A DNA stretch of 64,000 nt, from positions 22,247-86,246 of the forward strand of contig NZ_CAXPMC010000017.1 in the NCBI RefSeq assembly GCF_964218355.1. The letters run 5' to 3'. Positions within the stretch are counted from its first letter, which is position 1; each line of letters opens with the position of its first letter. The position numbers and the translations under genes were made by a program. Below, piece after piece: positions 53,571 through 62,268 of this stretch. This stretch comes from Ferrovibrio sp964218355 (GTDB lineage Bacteria > Pseudomonadota > Alphaproteobacteria > Ferrovibrionales > Ferrovibrionaceae). The notes under the pieces are model-generated. The model saw only the letters and a list, made by a program, of their open reading frames with translations. It made no database searches and was not told the DNA's origin.

Positions 53571-54872
53571 TCAGCCCTGGTAGCCCAGCAGGCGGGGCAG
53601 CCAGAGCACGAGATCCGGGAAAAGGGTGATCAGCGCCAGGGCCACGACCATGGCGCAGAGAAAGGGAGTCACGTCCCGCACGATGGCGCGGACCGGCGTT
53701 CCGGCGATGCGGGTCATCACGAACAGCAGCAGGCCGTAGGGCGGCGTGATCAGGCCGAGCATGATGTTGACGACGACGATGACGCCGAAATGCACCATGT
53801 CGATGCCGAGCGCCTTGGCGGTCGGGATCAGCACCGGAATGATGATCAGCAGGATCGTGGTGCCTTCCAGCAGGCAGCCAAGCAGCAGCAGCAGCAGGTT
53901 GACCAGCACCAGGAAACTCAGCGGCGACAGGTTCCACGCGGTCAGCAGGCCCTTGATGGTGTCGGGAATATTCTCGACCGTGACCACGTAGTTGAAAACC
54001 AGGGCACCGGCGATCAGCATGCCGATCGAGGCCGAGGTGCGCGCGCTTTCCAGAACCGAGCGGTAGAAATCACGGAAGCGGACGCTGCGGTAGAGGCCGG
54101 CGGAGATCAGCAGCGCATAGGCGGCGGCAATCGCCGCGGCTTCCGTCGGCGTGGTGGCGCCGCTGTAGATGCCGCCCAGCAGCACCACCGGCATCATCAG
54201 GGTCGGGAAGGCGCGCCAGGTGATGCCCGGCAGGCTGCGCAGCGGCACCGGCGGTTCGACCGGGAAATTCTCGCGCCGGGCGCCGATGATGACGATCGCC
54301 ATCTGCGACAGGGCCATCAGCAGCCCGGGCACCACGCCGGCCAGGAACAGGTAGCCGATCGAGGCATCGGAGACCAGGGCATACAGCACCATCGGGATCG
54401 ACGGCGGGATGATCGGTCCGATCACCGCCGTCGCCGCGGTCAGCGCCGCCGCATAGCTGGCCCGGTATTTGCCGTCGGCCGTCATCATCACCTGCATCAT
54501 GCGGCCGGTGCCGGCGGCATCGGCAATCGCCGAGCCGGACATGCCGGCGAAGATCACGCTCTGCACCACATTCACCAGCGCCAGGCCGCCGCGGAAGCGG
54601 CCGACCACCGCATTGCAGAAGCGCAGCAGCCGTTCGGTCATCGAGCCGATATTCATCAGCTCGGCCGCCAGGATGAACAGCGGCACGGCCAGGATGATGT
54701 AGTTGGAATACAGGCCGTTCAGCAGCTGCTCGGCCGCCGTGCCCATGTCGAGGCCGGCGAGGAACAGGTACAGGATCGAGCCGGCAATCATCGCATGCCC
54801 GATCGGCAGGCCGAGCAGGGCAAGCGCCGAGATGGCGACGATGGCCACCGAGAAGGGCGTGGCAATGGTCAT
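53571..54872 (-). CDS. TRAP transporter large permease subunit (DctM type)
   Basis: The 433-residue protein has about twelve membrane spans and the DctM pattern (LGLPIGHAMIAGSILYLF, FAGMSGSAIADAAGTGRMM, AVIGPIIPPSIPMVLYALVS, ITPPYGLLLFVMTRI). It forms the sodium-coupled translocation channel of the TRAP importer. Its ATG overlaps the small subunit stop codon (ATGA). Confidence 0.9.
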   Translation of the reverse strand: MTIATPFSVAIVAISALALLGLPIGHAMIAGSILYLFLAGLDMGTAAEQLLNGLYSNYIILAVPLFILAAELMNIGSMTERLLRFCNAVVGRFRGGLALVNVVQSVIFAGMSGSAIADAAGTGRMMQVMMTADGKYRASYAAALTAATAVIGPIIPPSIPMVLYALVSDASIGYLFLAGVVPGLLMALSQMAIVIIGARRENFPVEPPVPLRSLPGITWRAFPTLMMPVVLLGGIYSGATTPTEAAAIAAAYALLISAGLYRSVRFRDFYRSVLESARTSASIGMLIAGALVFNYVVTVENIPDTIKGLLTAWNLSPLSFLVLVNLLLLLLGCLLEGTTILLIIIPVLIPTAKALGIDMVHFGVIVVVNIMLGLITPPYGLLLFVMTRIAGTPVRAIVRDVTPFLCAMVVALALITLFPDLVLWLPRLLGYQG

Positions 54873-55387
54873 ACGCCGGACACCGTCTTTTCCGGATCGT
54901 GCTGCGCCGGCGCATCGCCACGCAGGGCGCGCCAGGACAGCCACAGATAACGCACCAGCACCGCCACCGCGAACAGGACATAGATGGAGAACAGCCAGTC
55001 CATGCGGATTTTCAGATAGGCGGTGGATTCGACCTTCATGAACGCGACATAGTCGTAGACCGCCGGCAGCGAACCGGCATAGAGCAGCAGCAGGGCCGCC
55101 GACGAAACCAGCAGCAGAATCCGCCGCAGCGCCGGCCGGGCGCCGGCATAGATCAGGTCGAAGCGGATTTCCTCATCCTCGCGCAGCACGAAGGCAGCAC
55201 CCCACAGCACCAGCCAGATCCACAGCACGGCGCTCAGCTCGTTGGTCCAGCCGACCGGAAAGTTCAGCAGGTAGCGAAAGACGATCTGCAGGATGAACGC
55301 GGCGAACATCGCCACCTGCATGGCGGCAAGGATGTTCTCGGCCCGCCGGTACAGCCAGCCGCCGATGCGGGTGATGGTCGGGTGCAC
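54869..55387 (-). CDS. TRAP transporter small permease subunit (DctQ type)
   Basis: The 172-residue protein has four membrane spans and the DctQ signature (FAAFILQIVFRYLLNFPVGWTNELSAVLWIWLVLWGAAFVL). The GTG at 55387 was chosen because AAGGGAGGA lies directly before it; a further upstream GTG would put the ribosome site inside the coding region. It links the receptor to the DctM channel. Confidence 0.88.
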   Translation of the reverse strand: MHPTITRIGGWLYRRAENILAAMQVAMFAAFILQIVFRYLLNFPVGWTNELSAVLWIWLVLWGAAFVLREDEEIRFDLIYAGARPALRRILLLVSSAALLLLYAGSLPAVYDYVAFMKVESTAYLKIRMDWLFSIYVLFAVAVLVRYLWLSWRALRGDAPAQHDPEKTVSGV

Positions 55388-55468
55388 GATTCCTCCCTTG
55401 CGCACCGGGGCCTGGCCGGCAACCCGCCCGGCAGCGGCAGGGCCGCCGCCGGGATGGCCACTGCCGTC

Positions 55469-56461
55469 TTACAGCGCGTTGATCTTATCGATCATGCCCT
55501 TCGGCCATTCCTTGGCAAGATCGGAGGCCAGGTATTTCTTCTGGGCGAAGCTGCGGAAGGCAGCCTGGTCCGGCTCGTAGATCTTCAGACCCTTGCCCTT
55601 GAAGAAGTCGACGAGGTTCTTCTCGCGCTCGCGGTGCTTCTGGGTCGAGAAGTCGATGGCCGCATCGGCCGCCGCCTGGAAGCGCTTCTGCCCGTCGGCC
55701 GACATCTCCTTCCACACCTTGCCGGAAACGGTCAGCAGGTCGAAACCGACCAGATGCGAAGTCAGCACGATCTGCGACATCACCTCGTAGAACTTCATGT
55801 TCTCGACATTGGGCAGCGGATTGTCCTGGCCGTCGATGGCGCCGGTCTGCAGGCCGGTATAGACCTCGGCATAGGCCATCGGCGTCGGGTTGGCGCCCAG
55901 CGCCTCGCCGAGGAACTGCCAGGCCTCGCCCGGCGGCATGCGCAGCTTGATGCCGGCAAGGTCGGCCGGCGTGGTGATCTTCTTGTCGGGCTTCAGGCCG
56001 ACCTGGCGCGAGCCGAAATAGGTCGGCCCGAGGATATGCAGTCCGAGCTTGTCCTCGACCATCGCCTTCATTTCCATGCCGGCGGCACTGGCGAAGAACT
56101 TGCGCAGATGGTCGGCATCGCGGAACAGGTAGGCGGCGGTCAGGATCGACCAGGCCGGCACCTGCTTGGAGATGTCCTGCGGCGCGATGTTGCCCATCTC
56201 GAGATTGCCGCGCTGCAGGGCGACCAGCTCGGTGCCCTGCTTGAACAGGTTGCCGCCGTAATAGCCCTCGAAGGCGAAATCGCCGGCCACCGCGTCGGCG
56301 AATTTCTTCATCATCTCGGCGCGGATATCCTGCTCGGAGAAGACGGCCGAGAACCGCAGCTTGGGCTTGCCCTGCGCCCGCGACGGCAGGCTGAAGGCGG
56401 TGGCGGCAGCGGCAAGGCCGGTGCCGGCGAGAAAGCGGCGACGCGTGGTGCTCAGTGTCAT
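55469..56461 (-). CDS. TRAP transporter substrate-binding protein (DctP type)
   Basis: The 330-residue periplasmic receptor has a Tat-like leader (TTRRRFLAGTGLAAAATAFSLPSRAQ) and the DctP fold (FADAVAGDFAFEGYYGGNLFKQGTELVALQRGNLEMGN, YFGSRQVGLKPDKKITTPADLAGIKLRMPPGEAWQFLGEALGANPTPMAYAEVYTGLQTGAIDGQDNPL). It contains the carboxylate-binding Arg (KLRMPP). The surrounding genes make quinate or shikimate the likely ligand. GGGAGG precedes the ATG. Confidence 0.9.
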   Translation of the reverse strand: MTLSTTRRRFLAGTGLAAAATAFSLPSRAQGKPKLRFSAVFSEQDIRAEMMKKFADAVAGDFAFEGYYGGNLFKQGTELVALQRGNLEMGNIAPQDISKQVPAWSILTAAYLFRDADHLRKFFASAAGMEMKAMVEDKLGLHILGPTYFGSRQVGLKPDKKITTPADLAGIKLRMPPGEAWQFLGEALGANPTPMAYAEVYTGLQTGAIDGQDNPLPNVENMKFYEVMSQIVLTSHLVGFDLLTVSGKVWKEMSADGQKRFQAAADAAIDFSTQKHREREKNLVDFFKGKGLKIYEPDQAAFRSFAQKKYLASDLAKEWPKGMIDKINAL

Positions 56462-56522
56462 GGTACTTTCCTCCCTCGGTTTGTTTATCGTGACTGGAAC
56501 CGGCCCGCAGCCGGCTTTTCCC

Positions 56523-57446
56523 TCATGCGGCGGCCCCGAAATGGCCGGCCATCGCCTGCATGTCGGATTTGTGCCCGGTGAACAGCTCGAAGGCCCGCAC
56601 CGCCTGGCCCACCGCCATGCCGGCGCCGGGCAGGCAGCGGCAGCCGAGCGCCGCGGCACGCTGCAGCAGTTCGGTCTCGGCGGGGAAATAGATGATGTCG
56701 GCCACCCAGTGGTGCGGCTGCAGCAGCGCGGCCGGGAATGGCAGGCCGGGATACTTGTCCATGCCGACCGGCGTGGTGTTGACGATGCCGTCGGCGGCCG
56801 CCCGCGCGGCCGCCGCGGTGGCCACGGCCCGTACCGGCGCGCCGGCCGCGGCCATGCGCGCCGCCAGCGTCTGCGCGCGCGCGGCATCGCTGTCGATCAG
56901 CACAAGATCGCGCACGCCCAGCTGCACCAGCGCCTGGGCCACGGCGGCACCGGCACCGCCGGCACCGAACTGCACCACGCAGCCCAGCGGCACCCCGGCC
57001 ATGCCCAGCCGGAAGCTTTCGGCAAAGCCCCAGCAGTCGGTGTTGTGGCCGGTGGCGCGCCCTTCGGCGAAGACCACGGTGTTGACGGCACCGATGGCGG
57101 CGGCCTCGGGCGCGACCGCATCGAGATGCGGCAGAATCTGCTGCTTGAAGGGGTGGGTGACGTTGACGCCCTGGAAACCGGCGGCCGCGGCGGCGGCCAG
57201 CAGTGCGGGCAGGGCCGCGTCGGGCAGGCCGAGGCTGTCGAAATCGAGCAGGATATAGGCGCAGCCGAGGCCGAGCCGGGCCGCCTCGCGTTCATGCATG
57301 GCCGGCGAGCGCGAGGCCTGGATGCCCCGCCCGAGCAGACCGGCCAGCACGAAGCCGCCGCCCGGCTGGGCCGGCTGGCGGCCGCTGGTCGCCGCGCGCA
57401 CCAGCGCGGCAATCTCTCCGGCCATTCCGTCCTGCGAAACCGCCAC
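56523..57446 (-). CDS. Quinate/shikimate dehydrogenase (NAD+-type, QsuD-like)
   Basis: The 307-residue protein belongs to the AroE family: substrate motif GRGIQASRSPAMHE, VNVTHPFKQQILPHLD with the catalytic Lys, GHNTDCWGF, nucleotide loop FGAGGAGAAVAQAL. The GxGIQ-S-x-x-PxMHE segment is the pattern of catabolic quinate dehydrogenases, not the usual biosynthetic H-S-x-SP. The residue after the second strand is Asp (VLIDSD), which favours NAD+. The GTG at 57446 was chosen because GGGAGG sits 4 bases before it. First gene of the import operon. Confidence 0.85.
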   Translation of the reverse strand: MAVSQDGMAGEIAALVRAATSGRQPAQPGGGFVLAGLLGRGIQASRSPAMHEREAARLGLGCAYILLDFDSLGLPDAALPALLAAAAAAGFQGVNVTHPFKQQILPHLDAVAPEAAAIGAVNTVVFAEGRATGHNTDCWGFAESFRLGMAGVPLGCVVQFGAGGAGAAVAQALVQLGVRDLVLIDSDAARAQTLAARMAAAGAPVRAVATAAAARAAADGIVNTTPVGMDKYPGLPFPAALLQPHHWVADIIYFPAETELLQRAAALGCRCLPGAGMAVGQAVRAFELFTGHKSDMQAMAGHFGAAA

Positions 57447-57477
57447 GTTTCCTCCCATTGCTCTTGTTGCCGACGAC

Positions 57478-57504
57478 AGTGTACGAAATAGTTAGTTTAG
57501 TCAA
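57478..57504 (-). promoter_or_regulatory. Promoter and likely TetR half-site of the quinate import operon
   Basis: On the minus strand TTGACT (57504-57499) and TACACT (57483-57478) are 15 bases apart, about 30 bases before the dehydrogenase start. The plus-strand TGTACGAA (57480-57487), overlapping the -10, is the same half-site found in the strong operator before quiC. Confidence 0.5.
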
Positions 57505-57668
57505 CGGCCGGCTCCGGGCGCATCGGCCGGCAGGGCAGGCAGTGGCGGAAAACCCGGCTGTTTCTGTCCTGCCGGGCTATTCCCAACCGGGCCGGCGGAG
57601 GCCAGTATGGACAAAACGGTTCGGCCGTTGCCGGTGGTTCCGGCCGGCCCCAGCAGGATTCCACCCGA

Positions 57669-58337
57669 ATGAGCGCAGCCCCGATGCCAGCCCGCAGCCG
57701 CAAGCCGGCCCGGACCCGCAGCCCCAATCCCGAGGCCACCAAGCAGGACATCATCGCCGTGGCCACCCGCGAGTTCGCGCAGAACGGCCTGTCGGGCGCC
57801 CGCGTCGACGAGATCGCCGCCAAGACCGGCTCCAGCAAGCGGATGATCTATTACTATTTCGGCGACAAGGAGGGCCTGTATCTGGCGGTGCTGGAAGAGG
57901 CCTACAAGAAGGTCCGCACCGACGAGGCACAGCTCGATCTCGAGCATCTGCCGCCGGCCGAGGCGCTGCGCCGCCTGGTCGAGTTCACCTTCGACCACCA
58001 TCATACCAGCGAGGGGTTCATCCGGCTGGTGATGATCGAGAATATCCACCACGGCGACTATCTGGCGCGCTCGAAGATCATCCAGGACCTCAATGTCTCG
58101 GCGATCGGCGAGCTGGAGCGGATCTACCGCCGCGGCCTCGCCGAAGGCATTTTCCGCCGCGGCCTGACCGCCATCGACCTGCACTGGCAGATCAGCGCCC
58201 TGTGTTTCTTCAACGTCTCCAACCGCGCCACCTTTTCGCAGATCTTCCGCGTCGACCTGACCTCGAAGAAGGCGGTGGCCGCCCTGCGCGGCCAGGTGGT
58301 CGACATGGTGCTGCGCAACGTGCTGAAGGCGCCGTAA
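57669..58337 (+). CDS. TetR-family regulator of the quinate module
   Basis: The 222-residue protein has a basic N-terminal tail, a TetR HTH (ATKQDIIAVATREFAQNGLSGARVDEIAAKTGSSKRMIYYYFGDKEGLY) and a long C-terminal domain of the TetR_C_33-like kind (HHHTSEGFIRLVMIENIHHGDYLA). It lies between two divergently placed catabolic units that share TGTACGAA sites, so it is the probable repressor of both, responding to quinate, shikimate or protocatechuate. Confidence 0.88.
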   Translation: MSAAPMPARSRKPARTRSPNPEATKQDIIAVATREFAQNGLSGARVDEIAAKTGSSKRMIYYYFGDKEGLYLAVLEEAYKKVRTDEAQLDLEHLPPAEALRRLVEFTFDHHHTSEGFIRLVMIENIHHGDYLARSKIIQDLNVSAIGELERIYRRGLAEGIFRRGLTAIDLHWQISALCFFNVSNRATFSQIFRVDLTSKKAVAALRGQVVDMVLRNVLKAP

Positions 58338-58357
58338 GACCGCCGCCGGCGCGCGGT

Positions 58358-58387
58358 TTGACGCCGGGCCGCTTCCGGCCCTACAAT
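58358..58387 (+). promoter_or_regulatory. Promoter of the quiC gene
   Basis: TTGACG (58358-58363) and TACAAT (58382-58387) with an 18-base spacer. The start point would be near 58394, inside the operator that follows. Confidence 0.65.
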
Positions 58388-58406
58388 GTACGAACCGGTT
58401 CGCACA
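58387..58406. promoter_or_regulatory. 20-bp near-perfect palindromic operator before quiC
   Basis: TGTACGAACC and GGTTCGCACA form an inverted repeat with one mismatched pair. It directly follows the -10 and covers the start point, the position of a repressor site. The half-site TGTACGAA recurs at 57480. Confidence 0.7.
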
Positions 58407-58438
58407 TAAGCACCGCCTGGGCTGGAAACATCCGGATC

Positions 58439-60328
58439 ATGAAAACCTCCATCGCCACCGTCTCCATCAGCGGCACCCTGACCGAGAAGCTGCAGGCCAT
58501 CGCCGCCGCCGGCTTCGACGGCGTCGAGATTTTCGAGAACGACTTCCTCGCCTTCGACGGCAGCCCGCGCGAGGTCGGCCGCATGGTGCGCGAGGCCGGC
58601 CTGGCCATCACCCTGTTCCAGCCCTTCCGCGATTTCGAGGGCATGCCCGAACCCCAGCGCAGCCGCACCTTCGACCGCGCCGAGCGCAAGTTCGACGTGA
58701 TGCAGGAGCTGGGCACCGACCTGATGCTGGTCTGCTCGAATGTCTCGCCGATCGCGCTGGGCGGCATCGACCGGGCGGCCGCCGATTTCCACGAACTGGG
58801 CGAGCGGGCGGCGAAGCGCGGCCTGCGCGTCGGCTACGAGGCGCTGGCCTGGGGCCGGCACATCAATGATCACCGCGATGCCTGGGAGATCGTGCGCCGC
58901 GCCGGGCATCCGAATATCGGCCTGATCCTCGATTCCTTCCACACGCTGGCGCGGCGCATCGATGTCGACTCGATCCGCGCCATCCCGAAGGACCGGATCT
59001 TCATCGTGCAGCTGGCCGATGCACCGCGGATCGAGATGGACCTGCTGCACTGGAGCCGGCATTACCGCAACATGCCGGGCCAGGGCGACCTGCCGGTGCA
59101 CGACTTCATGCGCGCGGTGGCCGCCACCGGCTATGACGGCGTGCTGTCGCTGGAAATCTTCAACGACCAGTTCCGCAGCGGCTCGCCCAAGGCGATCGCC
59201 GTCGACGGCAAGCGGTCGCTGGTCAGCCTGATGGACGGCGTGCGCCGCGCCGAGCCCGGCATCCGCATTCCGGTGCCCGAGATGCCCGACCGCATCCGCA
59301 CCGACGGGATCGAGTTCATCGAATTCGCCGCCGACGAGGCGGAAGCCGCCGAGCTGGCCGGCCTGTTCCGCATGCTGGGGTTCCGCAAGACGGCGCGGCA
59401 CAAGTCGAAGGACGTGACCCTGTGGCGCCAGGGCGGCATCAACCTGCTGATCAATGCCGAGCGCGAGGGTTTTGCCCATGCCGCCTACCTGATGCACGGC
59501 ACATCGGTGTGCGATATCGGCCTGAAGGTGGAGGATGCGGCCGCCACGGTGGCGCGGGCGCGGGCACTGGGCGCCGAGCCGTTCGAGCAGGCCGCCGGCC
59601 CCGGCGAACTGGCGATCCCGGCCATCCGCGGCGTCGGCGGCGGCGTGATGCATTTCATCGACCGCCGCAGCGACCTTGCCCGCCTGTGGGAGATCGATTT
59701 CCTGCCGGCCGAAGACGCGGCACCGGGCGAAGATGCCGCGCTGGTCGCCGTCGACCATGTGGCGCAGACCATGAATTACGAGGAGATGCTGACCTGGCTG
59801 CTGTTCTACACGGCGATCTTCGCCACCCATAAGACGCCGATGGTCGACATCGTCGATCCGGCCGGCCTGATCCGCAGCCAGGTGATCGAGAATGAAAGCG
59901 GCAGCCTGCGCATCACGCTCAACGGCGCCGAGAACCGCCGCACCCTGGCCGGCCATTTCATCGCCGAGAGTTTCGGCTCGGCCGTGCAGCATCTCGCCTT
60001 TGCCAGCCGCGACATCTTCCGCACGGTGGCGGCCCTGAAGGCGAACGGCTTCCGGCCGCTGGCGATCTCGCCGAACTATTACGACGACATCGAGGCCCGC
60101 TTCGGCCTGGAGCCCGGCCTGGTCGACCGCCTGCGCGCCGAGAACATCCTGTACGACCGCGATGCCGGCGGCGAATATTTCCAGATCTACAGCCCGAATT
60201 ACGGCGAGGGCTTCTTCTTCGAGATCATCGAGCGCCGCGGCTATGCCGGCTATGGCGCGCCCAATGCGCCGGTGCGCATCGCCGCCCAGAAGCGCGGCAT
60301 CCAGCCCCGCAGCCGGGTGGAAATCTGA
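58439..60328 (+). CDS. quiC: 3-Dehydroshikimate dehydratase fused to an HPPD-like domain (QuiC1 type)
   Basis: It dehydrates 3-dehydroshikimate to protocatechuate. The 629-residue protein has an N-terminal sugar-isomerase-like TIM barrel with the metal ligands Glu134 (GYEALAWG), Asp165 (LILDSFH), Gln191 (IVQLADAP) and Glu239 (LSLEIFN), the same positions I recall for Pseudomonas QuiC1. Residues about 295-610 are a vicinal-oxygen-chelate/HPPD-like domain (VDHVAQTM, AVQHLAFASRDI, GFFFEIIERRG). The ATG at 58439 is in frame and directly after the operator; a longer frame would run through the tetR gene. Confidence 0.9.
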   Translation: MKTSIATVSISGTLTEKLQAIAAAGFDGVEIFENDFLAFDGSPREVGRMVREAGLAITLFQPFRDFEGMPEPQRSRTFDRAERKFDVMQELGTDLMLVCSNVSPIALGGIDRAAADFHELGERAAKRGLRVGYEALAWGRHINDHRDAWEIVRRAGHPNIGLILDSFHTLARRIDVDSIRAIPKDRIFIVQLADAPRIEMDLLHWSRHYRNMPGQGDLPVHDFMRAVAATGYDGVLSLEIFNDQFRSGSPKAIAVDGKRSLVSLMDGVRRAEPGIRIPVPEMPDRIRTDGIEFIEFAADEAEAAELAGLFRMLGFRKTARHKSKDVTLWRQGGINLLINAEREGFAHAAYLMHGTSVCDIGLKVEDAAATVARARALGAEPFEQAAGPGELAIPAIRGVGGGVMHFIDRRSDLARLWEIDFLPAEDAAPGEDAALVAVDHVAQTMNYEEMLTWLLFYTAIFATHKTPMVDIVDPAGLIRSQVIENESGSLRITLNGAENRRTLAGHFIAESFGSAVQHLAFASRDIFRTVAALKANGFRPLAISPNYYDDIEARFGLEPGLVDRLRAENILYDRDAGGEYFQIYSPNYGEGFFFEIIERRGYAGYGAPNAPVRIAAQKRGIQPRSRVEI

Positions 60329-60639
60329 TCCGCCCCCCGGTCATCAAGAAAACCATGCCATATCAATGGCTTGGAAGCGCCCCAATTCCGCCGCTTTTAC
60401 CGGCTCTACTGGCTGCCATCGAATAACAGGCAGTCAGTCAGCAGGCCTGTTCGGCCGCCCGGCATCCCCCTCCTCTCCCCCCAGGAGCCGCCGGGCGGCC
60501 TCCTCCTGCCCCGCCCCCGCCAGCCTTCCTGACCATCGCCGGGCAGAACCAGCCTCCCCGCCGCGGCCGCGCCGCCTATAATGCCTGTGGCATACCGCGC
60601 AGCCGCGACCGCACCGACTGCAAACCCGCGAGAGCACAG
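60329..60639. other. Intergenic region between quiC and the GNAT-nitrilase gene
   Basis: No gene was seen. An 11-bp GC stem (GGCCGCCCGGC 60453-60463 with GCCGGGCGGCC 60490-60500) lacks a T tract and may be a weak terminator of quiC. A perfect TATAAT (60577-60582) lies 58 bases before the next ATG, but no matching -35 was found. Confidence 0.45.

Positions 60640-62268
<1,629 letters not shown>

Noticed and set aside
57203..58438. An N-terminal extension of quiC upstream of 58439
   Set aside because: The frame stays open through the tetR gene by chance; the promoter and operator at 58358-58406 lie inside it and the dehydratase fold starts at 58439.
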